In this document: positions 5,536 through 6,719 of the stretch, piece after piece
Numbering within the stretch: the first letter of the stretch is position 1
How the letters are laid out: each line of letters begins with the position of its first letter
Assembly: GCF_946479975.1 (NCBI RefSeq)
Contig: NZ_CAMLIX010000252.1
Coordinates: forward strand, 1 to 6,719
Length of the DNA: 6,719 nucleotides
DNA from: an uncultured Flavobacterium sp.
Lineage (GTDB): Bacteria; Bacteroidota; Bacteroidia; Flavobacteriales; Flavobacteriaceae
Direction: 5' to 3'
Made by a program: the position numbers and the translations under genes
The notes under the pieces: model-generated
What the model saw: the letters and a program-made list of their open reading frames with translations, nothing else
Database searches by the model: none
What the model was told of the DNA's origin: nothing

Positions 5536-6719
5536 TTAATCGTGAATTCGCTGGATCAGCTCAATGCAAGCTCTTCCGTTGTGATAAGGGCATTTCCAGA
5601 ATCCGGCTTTGTCTTTTTTAATTACAGAATAGTCTTGGTAAACTCCCCAATACCATTCGCCGTTTTGCTGGTCAATCATATATTTTTTTGTGAATTTCCA
5701 GATTTTGTAAACAATCTCCAGATATTCTTTTTTTCCAGTTAATTGGTACGCGTTGTAAAAACCAATTAAAGCTTCGGCTTGCGGCCACCAATGTTTTTCG
5801 GCAATTAATTCATCTTTTTCAGGATCGTATTCATACCATAAACCGCCGTCAGAATCTAAACCTTCTTTGGTTGCTTCGGCAATCTTAATGGCGTATTTTT
5901 TAAAATTGGCAATCAAAGTTTGATCTTCTGAAATTTCTGCACATTGCTGTAAAAGCCAAGCTGCTTCAATATCATGTCCGTATGAAATCACATCTGGTTT
6001 TTCGACCCAATTTTCATCAAAAAATAAGCGTAAATGACCAGTTTCGGTATTTATAAAATATTTTTCGATTGTTTGTAATAATTCGATAATGTCTTTTAAG
6101 AGTTTTTTGTCTTTCCAGACTTTGTATAAATTCACATAACCTTCAATAATATGAAGATGTGTGTTCATCGTTTTCTTTTCGTTGGCGTCTTTTGCACTCA
6201 AACGTAAATCGTCAATTGGCTGCCAATCTCGGGTAAAAGCTTCAAAATAACCTTTGTTTACTTTGTCATGACTGTGTTCCTGAATTTTATAATATAAATT
6301 CTTCGCAATTTCTAAAGCTTTTTCATTTTTAGAAATCGCATAATATTCAGCTAATCCATAAATGGCAAATGCCAAAGCATAAATCTGATTTTTGGTGTCT
6401 TTTGGAGTTTTATCCTCATTAATACTCCAAAAAAGACCTCCAAATGGTGTGTCATAAAAATAAGCTGCAAGAAATTCGAATGCTCTTTCGGCCAGTTTTT
6501 TGTGGTTTTCGTTTTTTGTGGTTTTATAACTGGCAGAAAATGTCCAAAGAATTCGGGCGTTTAAAACCGAACCTTTTTCTGCATTCGAAATTAGATGATC
6601 GTTAAAATCGATTTGACCAACAAATCCGCCATTTTGCTCATCAATAGTACGTTCTGACCAATATTTTAGGATAGAATCAAGTTCTGCGGTTAGTTCCGAT
6701 TTTAAAAGCTTTAATTGTA
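5536..6719 (-). CDS. Cellobiose 2-epimerase (AGE family), 5' end beyond window
   Basis: The frame stays open to the right edge, giving 393 visible residues plus the stop; only about ten N-terminal residues appear to be missing. The protein is an (alpha/alpha)6-barrel epimerase that interconverts glucose and mannose at the reducing end of beta-1,4 disaccharides, here probably mannobiose to mannosyl-glucose in the cytoplasm. In visible numbering, R55 (NARILW), H189 (NTHLHI), H248 and E251 (YGHDIE), W311 (HWWPQAEA), W374 and H379 (GFWKCPYHNGR) match the active-site residues I recall for Rhodothermus marinus cellobiose 2-epimerase (R66, H200, H259, E262, W322, W385, H390) with a constant offset of 11. 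That supports cellobiose 2-epimerase over N-acylglucosamine 2-epimerase. No signal peptide is seen, though the extreme N terminus is absent. It precedes the jelly-roll gene by 32 nt. A TTG at 6375 could be mistaken for the start, but would delete 114 conserved residues. Confidence 0.95.
   Translation of the reverse strand, partial: QLKLLKSELTAELDSILKYWSERTIDEQNGGFVGQIDFNDHLISNAEKGSVLNARILWTFSASYKTTKNENHKKLAERAFEFLAAYFYDTPFGGLFWSINEDKTPKDTKNQIYALAFAIYGLAEYYAISKNEKALEIAKNLYYKIQEHSHDKVNKGYFEAFTRDWQPIDDLRLSAKDANEKKTMNTHLHIIEGYVNLYKVWKDKKLLKDIIELLQTIEKYFINTETGHLRLFFDENWVEKPDVISYGHDIEAAWLLQQCAEISEDQTLIANFKKYAIKIAEATKEGLDSDGGLWYEYDPEKDELIAEKHWWPQAEALIGFYNAYQLTGKKEYLEIVYKIWKFTKKYMIDQQNGEWYWGVYQDYSVIKKDKAGFWKCPYHNGRACIELIQRIHD

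Noticed and set aside
5536..6375. A 279-aa epimerase starting at TTG 6375
   Set aside because: The same frame is open to the window edge, and the upstream 114 residues contain conserved epimerase sequence including the active-site Arg in NARILW. The gene is simply cut by the window border.

Overview
The window looks like part of a plant-mannan utilisation locus from a low-GC Bacteroidota, most likely Flavobacterium or a close relative. The reasons are AT-rich DNA, A-rich leaders without Shine-Dalgarno sequences before the start codons, glycoside hydrolase families typical of Bacteroidota polysaccharide utilisation loci (PULs), and intergenic inverted repeats that resemble dispersed Flavobacterium repeats as I remember them. 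All five genes lie on the minus strand and are transcribed from right to left. No RNA gene, CRISPR array, transposase or SusC/SusD pair is visible.

In order of transcription: (1) a cellobiose 2-epimerase of the AGE family, reading off the right edge with only a few N-terminal residues missing. (2) 32 nt later, a small secreted protein with a carbohydrate-binding jelly-roll look. (3) 6 nt later, a GH26 beta-mannanase lipoprotein. (4) After a 152-nt gap holding a long, perfect 29-bp hairpin, an exported GH5 (GH5_7-like) beta-mannanase. (5) After a 221-nt gap holding a roughly 200-bp inverted-repeat element, a secreted GH97 enzyme. The GH97 active site is of the retaining (alpha-galactosidase) type, not the inverting SusB alpha-glucosidase type. 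A short hairpin with a T-rich tail follows on the left; it would fit as a terminator for a plus-strand gene arriving from outside the window.

Together the genes suggest a coherent pathway. GH26 and GH5 cut beta-1,4-mannan, glucomannan or galactomannan outside the cytoplasm. The jelly-roll protein may hold the glycan. GH97 would remove alpha-galactosyl side groups. The cytoplasmic epimerase would turn beta-1,4-mannobiose into mannosyl-glucose, the usual substrate of a GH130 phosphorylase. That phosphorylase, the transporter and SusCD are not here and would be expected beyond the right edge.

The gene set is a recognisable PUL type rather than a wholly new system. The least explained parts are the two intergenic repeat structures, especially the 26-bp inverted-repeat pair upstream of GH97, and the small carbohydrate-binding-like protein coupled to GH26.
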